DNA from: Paenibacillus thalictri
GTDB taxonomy: Bacteria > Bacillota > Bacilli > Paenibacillales > NBRC-103111
DNA: 64,000 nucleotides
Assembly (NCBI RefSeq): GCF_004307995.1
Contig: NZ_SIRE01000003.1
Coordinates: forward strand, 372,001-436,000
Reading direction: 5' to 3'
How positions within the stretch are numbered: position 1 is the first letter of the stretch; each line of letters begins with the position of its first letter. Below the pieces are notes generated by a model that did not search any database, was not told where the DNA came from, and was given only the letters and a program-made list of their open reading frames with translations. The position numbers and the translations under genes were made by a program. Below, in pieces: positions 1-9,042 of this stretch.

Positions 1-897
1 TTTGCCAACGTCATCGGCATCGGCATTTGCGTATGGTCCATTACCCATTGGGGCTGGCGTGGAGCTTTTATCGTTACCGGGGTCATTAATTTGCTGTATG
101 CGATCGTATTTTGGCTGTTCTACCGCGATCCGGCGGAACATTCGAAATTATCGCGGGAAGAACGCGAATATATCGAAAACAACGGTTCCCGTGTGGCGAG
201 CCAAATGGAAGGTTCGACATATCAAAACTTGCTTTTGCTCTTCGGCAACCGGAAAGTATGGGGCTTATCCATCGGTTTCGCTTCTTACGGCTACACCTTA
301 TATTTGTTCTTGACTTGGCTTCCTTCTTATATGACCAAACAACTTCATCTCAGCTTGGCTACCGGCGGCTGGTACACGGTCATACCTTGGATCGTGGCGA
401 CAATTACCGAAATTGCCATCGGCGGCTGGCTAGTCGACCATTTGATTAGAAAGGGACGTAATCCAAGCAAGGTTCGAAAGGGAATACTGATTATCGGGAT
501 GTTGTTTGGGGTATTTGTTTTGCTCGAACCAACGACGGTCAACCCGAACCTGGAGGTTGCCTTTTTATCGATTGCTTTGGGTGGCTTGGCTTTTGCCGCT
601 TCGGTCAGCTGGTCGATTCCTTCGATTATTGCACCGCAAGGGATGGTCGGAACGGTCGGTTCGATTATGAATTTTTTTGCCCAGTTGATGGGTGTGGCAG
701 CTCCGGTTATAACCGGCTATATCATCGACAAAACAGGCTCGTATAACAGTGCGTTTGGGCTCGCGGGCATTATTCTGATTATTGGGATACTCTGCTTTAC
801 TTTCCTGCTGGGAGATTTGAAACAAATACCAAGCCGGCCCGATGGCTCAGCGCAGAACCCGGGATTGGATCATGGAACGGAAAAAGCAAGCGGCTAG
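1..897 (+). CDS. MFS transporter, sugar-acid/anion:cation symporter type (5' truncated)
   Basis: The reading frame is open from the first base of the window, so the start and about the first third of the protein are missing; 298 codons remain. The visible part holds about eight hydrophobic segments and the central cytoplasmic loop (FYRDPAEHSKLSREEREYIE), which is typical of the anion:cation symporter branch of the major facilitator superfamily. That branch carries hexuronates, galactonate, glucarate and related sugar acids in exchange for protons. The loop at GGWLVDHLIRKGRNPSKVRK is the usual basic loop of the second half. The substrate cannot be told from sequence alone. A hairpin terminator follows about 25 bp after the stop. 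Confidence 0.85.
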   Translation, partial: FANVIGIGICVWSITHWGWRGAFIVTGVINLLYAIVFWLFYRDPAEHSKLSREEREYIENNGSRVASQMEGSTYQNLLLLFGNRKVWGLSIGFASYGYTLYLFLTWLPSYMTKQLHLSLATGGWYTVIPWIVATITEIAIGGWLVDHLIRKGRNPSKVRKGILIIGMLFGVFVLLEPTTVNPNLEVAFLSIALGGLAFAASVSWSIPSIIAPQGMVGTVGSIMNFFAQLMGVAAPVITGYIIDKTGSYNSAFGLAGIILIIGILCFTFLLGDLKQIPSRPDGSAQNPGLDHGTEKASG

Positions 898-920
898 ATA
901 TAAGGGGCATATGACAAAAA

Positions 921-966
921 AGAAGCTTTCTGAATCACCTTGCGGCGGTTCTGAAAGCTTCTTTCT
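921..966. terminator. Bidirectional intrinsic terminator
   Basis: The arms AGAAGCTTTC (921-930) and GAAAGCTTCT (953-962) are inverted repeats. Six A's (T's on the minus strand) sit on the left side and a weaker T-run on the right. The hairpin lies between two convergent genes and can serve both; the T-tract is better for the minus-strand gene that ends at 996. Confidence 0.75.
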
Positions 967-995
967 GTAGATTCGTATGATCCCGATAAGAGCGA

Positions 996-2720
996 TTATT
1001 TCTCGAATTCGGCCAGCAAGCGTTTGGCGTCGCCGTTAGCGGTTGGGAAGATCTCAAACACCTTCAAGCGCAGCGGCGATTCGAACTGCTCGGAAGACCC
1101 GTCAAACGTGATGTTGTTTTCGCCGGAGACGAGGCGGCCTTGGCCGATCATCGCTTTGGTGCTTGTTCCGACAAGTCTGCCGATTCCGTCATACAGCTCG
1201 AACTGCAGCTTGGAGTAGTTGTTGTCGACTTGAGTTTCATTTTGTCGTTTGATGTCCAAGATGAACTTGCCTTTATAGGAGAACATCAGGTTCGAGAATA
1301 AATAGGATATGTCCCAATTTTCCACTGTAATATCAAACGGGTACATCGAAAATTTGTCGCCTTTAGGCGGCGCCTGAAGGGGTGCGGAATAAGCCGCGAT
1401 CGTCGTTTTGTATGGTGCGGCGGTTACCGCGTCCTGAACCTTCACGGTCAGATTTTGTCCCGATTCCGTGGAAGGCAGCGTAAAGCCGAAGTTCACAATC
1501 ACTCCCGAATTCGGAAGAATGGAGGCCGCTACCGTTTTTTGCCGTGCTCCCGAATATTCGTAGCCGTCGGTGCTAAGCAAGCTGACGTCAAAGTTCGGCA
1601 CCGTCATCGGGCGATCGCTTTTATTTTTGAGCAGGAATTTGCCCGTTACTTTCTGGCTGCCTTCTTCATCGTTTTTGTCCATCGTAAACTCGACAAGCGA
1701 TACTTGAAGATCAGGGTGAATCAGGTCGCTGCGCGAGTCGAATGCCATCGCTTGGCCCAATGTATAAGGCAGCGCACCGTTTTTCAGCGCATTCTCAAGC
1801 GCTATGTTGTAGCGTCCGACTTGATACTGCACAGCCGAAGACGCTCCCGTTGCGGAAGCCGAAGCAAATGTTTCGGATGTCAGCACGTTAAGGCTGGTCA
1901 GCAGCGTATCCTGATCCGTCGGGATGGCAAAATGAATGTATTTCTGTTCTTTCGATTCAATTACGATGGCGTCCTGCTCAACCCGTTTTCCGGCGAAATT
2001 CTTCGTTTTGGATTTGCCGTCCAATGTGAATGAAGGGACGGTTTCCCTTTTGTCCGACGGATTGACGGCGATCAGTTGAACTACATAAACCGTGCCTTTA
2101 TCGGTCAGTTCCTTATGGATACCTGTCGGAGTATACTCGATTTTGGAATCGGAGTAGGGCAACGTAAATGTATCGGACCATTTCAGCAAAGCATTTTCGT
2201 CGGAAATGACCGAATCGCTGCCTTTCCATGGTGAGGTCGCGACAGGGGCGGATACAATCAGCGTTTCTTTTTTCGGATAAACGTAATAGTCGACGTCGAT
2301 CCAGGATACATCGTTCAGCTGTACGTCATCCGTCCGGTCGATCACGGCAAGATAACTGAGCTGGGCTTCCGTCTTCGGCTGAACGGACTTTACGTTGGCG
2401 GCGCTAGGCTGCAGCGTGTAAGTCACATTGTCGGAAGTGGTAACTCTCAATTCGTAATCAGGGACACGTGTGACGGACGTGCCGTTGTTTCTCATCTTAA
2501 TCGTAACGCCGATGCGTGTGCCGCTGTCCGCCCGCTCGTTAAGCATGCTGGTGATCTGTACATCCAATTTATCGGTCAGATTGTAATATTGCGCCGAAGC
2601 CGCCGACTTGACAATCTTGGCAGGGACAGGTTCGTCCGCCCATGCCGCATAGCTGCATACATTCATGAGAGAAGCTGTTAAAGCTATGGAAACAATCGTT
2701 TTTTTCAGCTTTTTATTCAT
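996..2720 (-). CDS. Secreted protein with repeated Ig-like units, last gene of RND efflux operon
   Basis: A 574-residue protein with a clear N-terminal signal peptide: a basic MNKKLKK start, a hydrophobic core, and probable cleavage after AWA near residue 28. AAGGAGG lies just upstream of the ATG. I do not recognise a named family. The protein appears to repeat a beta-sandwich-like unit: segments near residues 78-90, 220-231 and 367-378 each carry an N-x-S/G...VP-x-F/Y pattern, and a fourth, more diverged unit may fill the C terminus. It begins about 50 bp after the stop of the membrane-fusion gene and has no terminator before it, so it is very likely cotranscribed with the pump. Acting outside the membrane, it could be an accessory or structural partner of the efflux system, but that is inference. 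Confidence 0.7.
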   Translation of the reverse strand: MNKKLKKTIVSIALTASLMNVCSYAAWADEPVPAKIVKSAASAQYYNLTDKLDVQITSMLNERADSGTRIGVTIKMRNNGTSVTRVPDYELRVTTSDNVTYTLQPSAANVKSVQPKTEAQLSYLAVIDRTDDVQLNDVSWIDVDYYVYPKKETLIVSAPVATSPWKGSDSVISDENALLKWSDTFTLPYSDSKIEYTPTGIHKELTDKGTVYVVQLIAVNPSDKRETVPSFTLDGKSKTKNFAGKRVEQDAIVIESKEQKYIHFAIPTDQDTLLTSLNVLTSETFASASATGASSAVQYQVGRYNIALENALKNGALPYTLGQAMAFDSRSDLIHPDLQVSLVEFTMDKNDEEGSQKVTGKFLLKNKSDRPMTVPNFDVSLLSTDGYEYSGARQKTVAASILPNSGVIVNFGFTLPSTESGQNLTVKVQDAVTAAPYKTTIAAYSAPLQAPPKGDKFSMYPFDITVENWDISYLFSNLMFSYKGKFILDIKRQNETQVDNNYSKLQFELYDGIGRLVGTSTKAMIGQGRLVSGENNITFDGSSEQFESPLRLKVFEIFPTANGDAKRLLAEFEK

Positions 2721-2772
2721 TGGTTATTCCTCCTTCTATCCGCTCGGACAGACTCCAATTTTAATCTGTGCA

Positions 2773-4029
2773 TTACTGGCTGATTTGGACCTTATCCTTA
2801 TCTTTAAGCTGATGCTGACCAGAGACGATGAGCTGTTCGCCTTCCTTAACGCCGGAAAGCACTTCCTGATACGTTTCGTTCAGACGGCCAAGCGTAACTT
2901 TCCTTTTCTCCGCTTGATCTCCATTTGCAATAAATACGAATGTGTCGCCGCCTTCTCTTACGACGCTTAAAGTCGGCACGGTGACAACAACCTGGTCTTG
3001 TTCTTCCGAGAGCAGTACTTGGGCTTTCATTCCCGGCTTCAGCTTGCGGTCCGGGTTAGGAACCTCAAGCTCCAGCGAATACGACTTGGAATTGGCGCTC
3101 ATCACGTCGGCCAAATAAGAAACTTTCGCTTTCGTTTTATCGATCGTTCCTGGAATGTAGAAGCTCAGCTCCTGTTTGCCGCGAATCAGCGCCGCGGAAT
3201 CTTCCGTCAGCTCGGCCTTGATTTTGATCGGGTCGAGCTGTTGAATTTGCGCTGCTTTAAAGCCGGCTTGCAGCGTCATGCCGGTTTCAATCGGCAGGTC
3301 GGTAATGATACCGGAAACAGCCGCTTTCACTTCCATATTCTCCAGCGTGCGTTCCGTTTCGCGGATCGACACTTCGGCGGTTTGCAGCCCTTGTTCAAGC
3401 TGTGCCAAGGAATTGGTCGATTCCAGCGTCTTCAGTTTATTTTGATTGCTCTCTAAATCTAGACGCATATTGTTCAGCGAAGTTTCGGTTTGCTCCAATT
3501 GATTTTTGGTGACAAGCCCAAGATCGTAGTCGTTGCGCATTTTATTGTAATTTTTCTCGGCGTCCTTCAGCGATGCTTCCAGCTTGGCGATGCCGTTCTT
3601 GAGCTCCTGCTTGCCGTCCTCCACATCCTGCTTGGATTTAACAAGCTGCTGCTGTGTGCCGGAAACGGCGATTTTGGCTTTCTGTTGGGCGATTTGCACG
3701 TCGGTCGGGTCCATGCGGAAAATAATGTCGCCTTTATCGACGCGGTCCCCGCGGTGCTTCAGTATTTCTTGAATATCGCCGCCCGCTTTGGTGATGACGT
3801 CGATTTGCAGAGAGGAAGCCACATCGGCTACTTGCTCAAGCGGGTCGCTAATTTTTTTCTTTTCGATTTTGGCCGTCTTCACGGCTTTCGCTTGATTTTC
3901 AGTGACAGCCGTTTGCGCAGGTTTTGCTTCAGGTTGTGCGCTGCAGCCGGCGATGAGCGCCGTGCTGACGAGCAGGGCGCCTGCAAACTTGGCGCTTCTT
4001 TGAAAGGTGGTTGTCGATAACAGCTTCAT
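2773..4029 (-). CDS. RND efflux periplasmic-adaptor-type (membrane fusion) lipoprotein
   Basis: A 418-residue membrane fusion protein of the HlyD/AcrA type. The ATG at 4029 is chosen because AAGGAG lies nine bases upstream and it opens directly onto a lipoprotein signal with lipobox LIAGC (Cys29). An upstream in-frame ATG adds 17 residues with no signal function. Domains in order are the lipoyl-like half near residues 60-100 (ITKAGGDIQEILKHRGDRV), a long coiled-coil hairpin (about residues 110-225, rich in K, Q and E), the second lipoyl half with IRETERTLENMEVKAAVSG, and the beta-barrel and membrane-proximal domains. In a monoderm the adaptor sits on the outer face of the cytoplasmic membrane and pairs with the RND pump encoded 54 bp upstream. 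Confidence 0.9.
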   Translation of the reverse strand: MKLLSTTTFQRSAKFAGALLVSTALIAGCSAQPEAKPAQTAVTENQAKAVKTAKIEKKKISDPLEQVADVASSLQIDVITKAGGDIQEILKHRGDRVDKGDIIFRMDPTDVQIAQQKAKIAVSGTQQQLVKSKQDVEDGKQELKNGIAKLEASLKDAEKNYNKMRNDYDLGLVTKNQLEQTETSLNNMRLDLESNQNKLKTLESTNSLAQLEQGLQTAEVSIRETERTLENMEVKAAVSGIITDLPIETGMTLQAGFKAAQIQQLDPIKIKAELTEDSAALIRGKQELSFYIPGTIDKTKAKVSYLADVMSANSKSYSLELEVPNPDRKLKPGMKAQVLLSEEQDQVVVTVPTLSVVREGGDTFVFIANGDQAEKRKVTLGRLNETYQEVLSGVKEGEQLIVSGQHQLKDKDKVQISQ

Positions 4030-4083
4030 ATGGTCGTAATCTCCTTTATATACCGAATGCTTGATTTGGCGGGCTGCCAATAA

Positions 4084-7000
4084 TTAATGGACGACGGTTG
4101 CCGACTTCGACTCGGCTTTAACGATTGACTTTCTATTGAGCAGACGGGATACCCGGTTTTTCATTCCGTCAATGATTTGGTACACGACCGGGACAACCAG
4201 AAGCGTCAATACCGTCGAAGTAATTAAACCGCCGATAACGACAACAGCCAGCCCTTTGGAAATAAGCGAGCCCTCTGACAACCCTAAGGCAAGCGGCATT
4301 AAGGAAAGAACGGTTGCGCCGGCTGTCATGATAATCGGGCGAAGCCGGGTGATGCCTGCTTTAACTAAAGCGTCGCGTGTCGATTGTCCCTCTTCGCGAA
4401 GCTGCTGCACGCGGTCGATGAGCACGATCGCATTGGTCACGACGACGCCGATCAGCATAAGGAAGCCGATCAAAGAGGTGATGTTGATGGACTCCTTGGC
4501 CACGAACAAACCGAGAAATCCGCCGATAGCGGCAAGCGGCAGCGAGAACAAGATGACGAAAGGCGCGCTTGCATTGCCAAATGCGATAACCATAACGAGA
4601 TAAACGATAAAAATAGCGGCAACCATCGCAACAGCCATTTGGCCGAAGCTTTCTTGAATATCGTCGTTGACCCCCTGAACATCCGGGCGAACACCGCTAG
4701 GTAATTCAACCGTTTTTAAAGCCTCGGTTACTTTGGTGCTGACGCCGCCTTTATCTTTGCTGTCGATTTTGGCGGTGATTTTAACGAATTGCTCCTGCAT
4801 TTCCCGGTTGATGGCGGCAGGCGCATCGATTTGATGAACTTTAGCTACTTCGTTGAGATGCAGCTTTGCACCCGTTGGCGCGGTAATGATGATGTTGCCA
4901 AGCTTATCGAGCGAGTTCTTGTACTGATCGTCGATCATGACCTTGGTTACAAAGTTGACATTGTCGAATTTAATTTCGCCCAAATCCTGTTTGGCCAGCC
5001 ATTGGCTGACGGTATCGGTAATCTGAGCTGAGGAAAGTCCGTACAAACGCGCTTTGTTCTGGTCGACCGATACGTTGACCTGCATTTTCTTTTCGCTTAA
5101 ATTGTCTTTAATTTCTTCAAGTTCGGGGAATTCCTTCATCTTGGCTTTGACCAGTTCGGCGCTGGCCATCAGCTGGTTGATGTCGTCACCCTTCAGCAAG
5201 TAGGCAAAATCGTCGCTGGAGCCGCCCATGCCGCCGCTGAGCAGCGCACCTTCCACCTCGGAGCCTTTCGGCACCATGAACTCAATTTTGGCCTGGTAAT
5301 CCTTGGCCATTTGTTTCGCATCGGAATGCTGAGAAACGGCAGCCATAATCATCGCTTTGTAGGATGTGCGTTCGCCGCTCATATTGCCTTGGTCGTAACC
5401 GACCATCGATTCGTAATAATCGAATGCTGGAGCGCCGGTCGCATCTTTGGCGTCGCCCATCATTTTCTCAATTTCTTTTACCTTCTGGTCCATCGACTCA
5501 AAGGAAGTTTCCCGAGGCAGCTTTAAAGTGAACTGAACTTGTTTGTTCGAATCGCTGTCAGGCATAAACGAGGCAGCGAGAAACGGCACAGTCCCGCCAA
5601 TCGCGATAACGAAAATAAGGAAAGAGGCAAACACGATTTTTTTCGGATTGTTTAAGGAATAAGTCAGTGCTTTCTTGTACTTCAACGTAAATGAACCGAT
5701 ATGTTCTTCGTCGTGATATTTGATTTTGTCGCTTCTCATGACCAGCAGTTTGGCGAGCATCGGAATGACCGTCAACGCTACGATCAGCGATGTCATCAAG
5801 GCAACGACAAGTGTGATGGCGAACGGGCGGAAAATATCGCCGAGAACGCCGCCGACAAAAGCGATCGGCAAGAAAACGCCGGCTGTCGTAATCGTGGAGG
5901 ACGTGATAGCGGAAGCTACCTTCGACGTGGCCAGCTTGATGACCGATTCGTCGCGTTCCTTCGCTTTCTGCAGCTCGCTGTATATATTCTCGATGACAAC
6001 GATACTGTCGTCGACGACCCGGCCGACGGCGATCGTGAGTCCCCCGAGGGTCATAATATTTAACGTTATATCCAGCGATGCCATGATACAAAGCGTGGTC
6101 AGGATCGATAACGGAATCGAGACAAGCACGATCAAGGTCATACGTATATTACGCAGGAACAGCAAAATCATGATGGAGGCGAGAATGGCGCCCGAAGAAC
6201 CTTCTTTCAACATGCCGTTAATCGACTTCTTCACATCGGTCGCGGCATTGTATACGGTTGTGAACTTCAGATTCGGGAATTCCTTCTGCCATCCGGCCAT
6301 CAGCTTCTCTACATCGTTCGAAAATTGGACCGTATTTGCGTCCTTGCTTTTATACAACGTGAGTCCGATTGCCGGCTCATTGTTCAGCCGTGTGATGAAT
6401 TCCGAATCGGAAATCGCTTCGACTTTGGAGATTTGCTTCAGCAGGACGGTGCCGCCGGCGGGAAGCGCAATTTTCATATTCTCCAGATTGTAGATTGTGT
6501 TCAGATCGCTTTCGATCCGGACCGACTGGGTGGAACCGTTAAAATCGGCCGTACCGGCAGGGCTGCTCATGAGCGCGGTCTGAATGGTTTGCGTGACACC
6601 CGTTGGGGTCAATCCGAAACCGGCGATGGCGTTAATATCCAGCTTCAGCTTTAATGTGGCTTCCTGTTGGCCTACCGAATCGACGTGGTCGATGCCTTTC
6701 ATGGCGCTGATCGTCGGCTCCATGACATCTTTATAGATCCGGTTGATTTCCTCGCGGTTTGTGTTGCTGTTGCCGTATAGGGCTGCGAAATATACCGGGA
6801 ACTCGTTGCTGCCGAACTTGGATACTTTCGGCTTGCCCGCACCAAGCGGCAGTTTGATATCGGACAAAGCGGCTTCGATATCTTTCTTGGCGTCATCCGG
6901 ACTGCGGCCGTTGACGAGCTGGATGGTGATAGCGGAGTAATTGTCGTTGGAGATGGACGATATTTTTTTCAATCCTTCGATCCCGACGATCCGCTTCTCC

Positions 7001-7200
7001 AGTTTTTTCGTTACGTTTTCCATCACGTCCGTTGGCGTAGCGGGGTAGATCGTACTTACAAATACAACCGGAAGCGAGATGTCCGGCATGCTTTCCTGCT
7101 TTAAGGTAGAAGCCGAGAAGGCCCCCGCGATAAACAAAAGCAGACTGATAATAATAATTGCGGCATTGTTTTTCAAGGAAAACCGGGTCAACAGGTTCAT
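4084..7200 (-). CDS. RND-family efflux pump (HAE1/SwrC type)
   Basis: A 1038-residue resistance-nodulation-division transporter. It has twelve membrane segments: one at residues 13-32, clusters near 340-480 and 860-1010, and two large extracytoplasmic loops of about 300 residues each. The fourth-segment motif VVDDSIVVIENIY carries the paired aspartates of the proton relay. The tenth-segment motif reads GVVVTNAIVLIDRV, so the lysine of AcrB is a threonine, as in SwrC-type Gram-positive pumps. Bacillus subtilis SwrC (YerP) exports surfactin and other amphiphiles, so a lipopeptide or toxic amphiphile substrate is plausible here but not shown. It is followed directly by its adaptor gene and preceded by a MarR/GbsR-type regulator, probably as one transcript. 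Confidence 0.93.
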   Translation of the reverse strand: MNLLTRFSLKNNAAIIIISLLLFIAGAFSASTLKQESMPDISLPVVFVSTIYPATPTDVMENVTKKLEKRIVGIEGLKKISSISNDNYSAITIQLVNGRSPDDAKKDIEAALSDIKLPLGAGKPKVSKFGSNEFPVYFAALYGNSNTNREEINRIYKDVMEPTISAMKGIDHVDSVGQQEATLKLKLDINAIAGFGLTPTGVTQTIQTALMSSPAGTADFNGSTQSVRIESDLNTIYNLENMKIALPAGGTVLLKQISKVEAISDSEFITRLNNEPAIGLTLYKSKDANTVQFSNDVEKLMAGWQKEFPNLKFTTVYNAATDVKKSINGMLKEGSSGAILASIMILLFLRNIRMTLIVLVSIPLSILTTLCIMASLDITLNIMTLGGLTIAVGRVVDDSIVVIENIYSELQKAKERDESVIKLATSKVASAITSSTITTAGVFLPIAFVGGVLGDIFRPFAITLVVALMTSLIVALTVIPMLAKLLVMRSDKIKYHDEEHIGSFTLKYKKALTYSLNNPKKIVFASFLIFVIAIGGTVPFLAASFMPDSDSNKQVQFTLKLPRETSFESMDQKVKEIEKMMGDAKDATGAPAFDYYESMVGYDQGNMSGERTSYKAMIMAAVSQHSDAKQMAKDYQAKIEFMVPKGSEVEGALLSGGMGGSSDDFAYLLKGDDINQLMASAELVKAKMKEFPELEEIKDNLSEKKMQVNVSVDQNKARLYGLSSAQITDTVSQWLAKQDLGEIKFDNVNFVTKVMIDDQYKNSLDKLGNIIITAPTGAKLHLNEVAKVHQIDAPAAINREMQEQFVKITAKIDSKDKGGVSTKVTEALKTVELPSGVRPDVQGVNDDIQESFGQMAVAMVAAIFIVYLVMVIAFGNASAPFVILFSLPLAAIGGFLGLFVAKESINITSLIGFLMLIGVVVTNAIVLIDRVQQLREEGQSTRDALVKAGITRLRPIIMTAGATVLSLMPLALGLSEGSLISKGLAVVVIGGLITSTVLTLLVVPVVYQIIDGMKNRVSRLLNRKSIVKAESKSATVVH

Positions 7201-7269
7201 TTCTCTCTACTCCTCCACTCGTGTTCCTGCCTGTGCGTGTGCGATAAGCGGCTGTTTATAACTGTTCCC

Positions 7270-7770
7270 TTAGACAGATTGCTTGGACCACTCCTTGTCG
7301 ATTTGTTTATAGCTGTCATAAATATCGTTATACAGCAGCGATAACTCCGTCATCCGTTTGCGGAACGCTTCAATGGAGTCCTGCTCCTGGGGGGCAGTTT
7401 CTGATAAGGAAGGAAGAGCCGTAAGAAAGTAATTCATGCAATCAAGCTGCTTGCCGAACTGGTCTATTTGATGGTGGATCATTTGCAGACACAATCGCTC
7501 GGTGATGTAATAATAATCGTTGCGGTCGTTATGTATCGGCACTTTATAGCATAATCCGGATTTCTCCAATATTCGGACCTGTACGCTGATGGCCGCTTTG
7601 GATACCCCTAGACTGGAAGCGATGGCGGTCAAACTGAGCGGTTCCTGAGCGAAAAGCAGCCGGCTGAAAATTTTCCCGGCCAGCTGGCTGTAGCCTTGCC
7701 GCTCAAATTGCGCGGACATGTACTGGTTTACTTTACGGGTTAAATCCGAATAGGTTTCTGGCAATTTCAT
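7270..7770 (-). CDS. MarR/GbsR-type transcriptional regulator of the RND operon
   Basis: A 166-residue winged helix-turn-helix protein. The DNA-binding region is near residues 45-95 (LSLTAIASSLGVSKAAISVQ as recognition helix, followed by a wing with HNDRNDYYYITER). The length and the IASSLGVSKAAISVQVRILE signature fit the GbsR subgroup of MarR proteins. The start has a good AAGGAG. It is the first gene of the minus-strand efflux operon, 69 bp ahead of the pump, and its own promoter overlaps two palindromic boxes. It probably represses its operon and is relieved by a pump substrate; the ligand is unknown. Confidence 0.85.
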   Translation of the reverse strand: MKLPETYSDLTRKVNQYMSAQFERQGYSQLAGKIFSRLLFAQEPLSLTAIASSLGVSKAAISVQVRILEKSGLCYKVPIHNDRNDYYYITERLCLQMIHHQIDQFGKQLDCMNYFLTALPSLSETAPQEQDSIEAFRKRMTELSLLYNDIYDSYKQIDKEWSKQSV

Positions 7771-7803
7771 CGCAATCTCCTTATGGGGTCTGAAAAACGG
7801 AAT

Positions 7804-7842
7804 AACTGGTCAGTTTTAGTGAAAAAAACCAGTTGGTCAACT
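7804..7842. promoter_or_regulatory. Two operator-like palindromes on the efflux promoter
   Basis: AACTGGTCAGTT (7804-7815) and AGTTGGTCAACT (7831-7842) are both 5-bp-arm palindromes around the same GGTCA core. They are 27 bp apart, about two and a half helical turns. The core recurs at 7902-7915 near the divergent tetR promoter. Which regulator binds which box cannot be settled from sequence. Confidence 0.55.
7813..7840 (-). promoter_or_regulatory. Promoter of the marR-RND operon
   Basis: Read on the minus strand, TTGACC (7840-7835) is followed after 16 bp by TAAAAC (7818-7813). The predicted start of transcription is about 35 bp upstream of the MarR gene. Both elements are overlapped by palindromic boxes at 7831-7842 and 7804-7815, so a bound repressor would block the promoter. 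Confidence 0.55.
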
Positions 7843-7901
7843 AGTACTATAATAAAAAAACATAGCAATTTCAATAAGATTATTCAGTTTATAATAAAAA
7901 A

Positions 7902-7947
7902 TGACCAGTCGGTCAGTATTGACTTGTCTGGGTCTGACATATACAAT
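7902..7947 (+). promoter_or_regulatory. tetR promoter with adjacent operator
   Basis: TTGACT (7919-7924), a 17-bp spacer and TACAAT (7942-7947) make a good sigma-A promoter for the TetR gene at 8008. The palindrome TGACCAGTCGGTCA (7902-7915) ends three bases before the -35. It shares the GGTCA/TGACC core of the boxes on the divergent efflux promoter and is the kind of site TetR proteins use. Confidence 0.65.
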
Positions 7948-8007
7948 AGCTTTAAATTCGATTGCACCGAAAATTTCCTTGGATCATGACGTTAGGACGT
8001 GAAGGTT

Positions 8008-8880
8008 ATGAATGAGAAGAAAATGCAAATCATACGGGCCGCGATGAAGCTGTTCAGCGAACGTGATTATTATACGGCATCCGTACAAGATATCGTGAGT
8101 CTTGCAGGCGTGTCCAAGGGCGCCTTTTACCAGCACTTCCAATCCAAAGACGAGCTGCTGTTTTCGATCTACAACTATTTTTTTGAAAAATTCCGGGTAC
8201 ACCTCGAGGATTTGCAGAACCGGCTGGCGCTGCCGCCAAGGGAATTGATTATGGCGGCCTTTCAGACACAATGCCGGATGATCCAGGAAGATCAGGATTT
8301 TGTCAAAATGATGTTGAAGGGCACGGCTTTTGTCGACAATCCCTCGCTCAGAGAACTGTTTGTGAGCGAATCGCTGAGAAATTTACGCTGGTACCAGGAA
8401 CGGATTATCCAATTGTACGGTCCCGACATTAAACCGTTTGCGCTGGATTGTTCGATTATGCTGAACGGCCTGCAAAAAGAATACATTTTTACGATGATCG
8501 CATGCGGATGTACCTTCGATTATATGAAGTTATCCGAATATTTGCTCGAAAGGCTGAACGATCTCGCCGGAGGTTTGCTGAACAGCCGGTTTGAGCCGCA
8601 AGTTTCCTCGGGCATTTTGGACCGCTTGTGCATTCCTACGAGTCTGGAAAAAAACAGGCAGAAAGTTCGGCAGCTGCGGGATTGGATGGAGGGGCACTTA
8701 ACCGATCCGGGAACGATGATACAGTCGGTCGACGCGATTTTGCTGGAGATGAGCAAAGAGAAACCCAACGAGATTATTATTCGCGGCATGTATACCTTTC
8801 TGATGACGCTTGCCAAAGAAAACAGGCAGTGCAAGCAATATTTGGAACAAACGTTCGATTTTATACAGGAAAAGAAATAA
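8008..8880 (+). CDS. TetR/AcrR family transcriptional regulator
   Basis: A 290-residue protein with an N-terminal TetR helix-turn-helix: AAMKLFSERDYYTASVQDI, then LAGVSKGAFYQHFQSKDELL, residues 8-55. The rest is a helical ligand-binding domain that is longer than the usual TetR total of about 200 residues; the extra 90 residues at the C terminus have no recognised domain. ATG 8008 is preferred over the GTG nine bases upstream because AGGA lies about ten bases before it. It diverges from the RND efflux operon, and the shared operator motif suggests it takes part in controlling that pump as well as itself. A weak hairpin with a T-run follows. Confidence 0.88.
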   Translation: MNEKKMQIIRAAMKLFSERDYYTASVQDIVSLAGVSKGAFYQHFQSKDELLFSIYNYFFEKFRVHLEDLQNRLALPPRELIMAAFQTQCRMIQEDQDFVKMMLKGTAFVDNPSLRELFVSESLRNLRWYQERIIQLYGPDIKPFALDCSIMLNGLQKEYIFTMIACGCTFDYMKLSEYLLERLNDLAGGLLNSRFEPQVSSGILDRLCIPTSLEKNRQKVRQLRDWMEGHLTDPGTMIQSVDAILLEMSKEKPNEIIIRGMYTFLMTLAKENRQCKQYLEQTFDFIQEKK

Positions 8881-8901
8881 ATCTGCATATTTATTTAAGA
8901 T

Positions 8902-8948
8902 GAACCTACCATTCAGCCGAGGCGCGGGATATGGGGGTTCTTTTTTTT
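8902..8948 (+). terminator. Probable weak intrinsic terminator after tetR
   Basis: GAACC (8902-8906) can pair with GGTTC (8936-8940), immediately followed by eight T's. The stem is short and the loop long, so efficiency is doubtful. Confidence 0.4.
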
Positions 8949-9042
8949 GCATTGCGCTCTATAACTGAAATGGGTATAAAAATGGGTAAAAATTCAAAAT
9001 ATAAAGGAAATTCCTGTGTGTTCTTCAGAAAGAGGTGATCTC

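Noticed and set aside
8941..9042. Sigma-G promoter for the germination operon
   Set aside because: TGCATT and GTATAA-like boxes exist but the spacing and -10 are poor, so I do not annotate one although forespore expression is expected.
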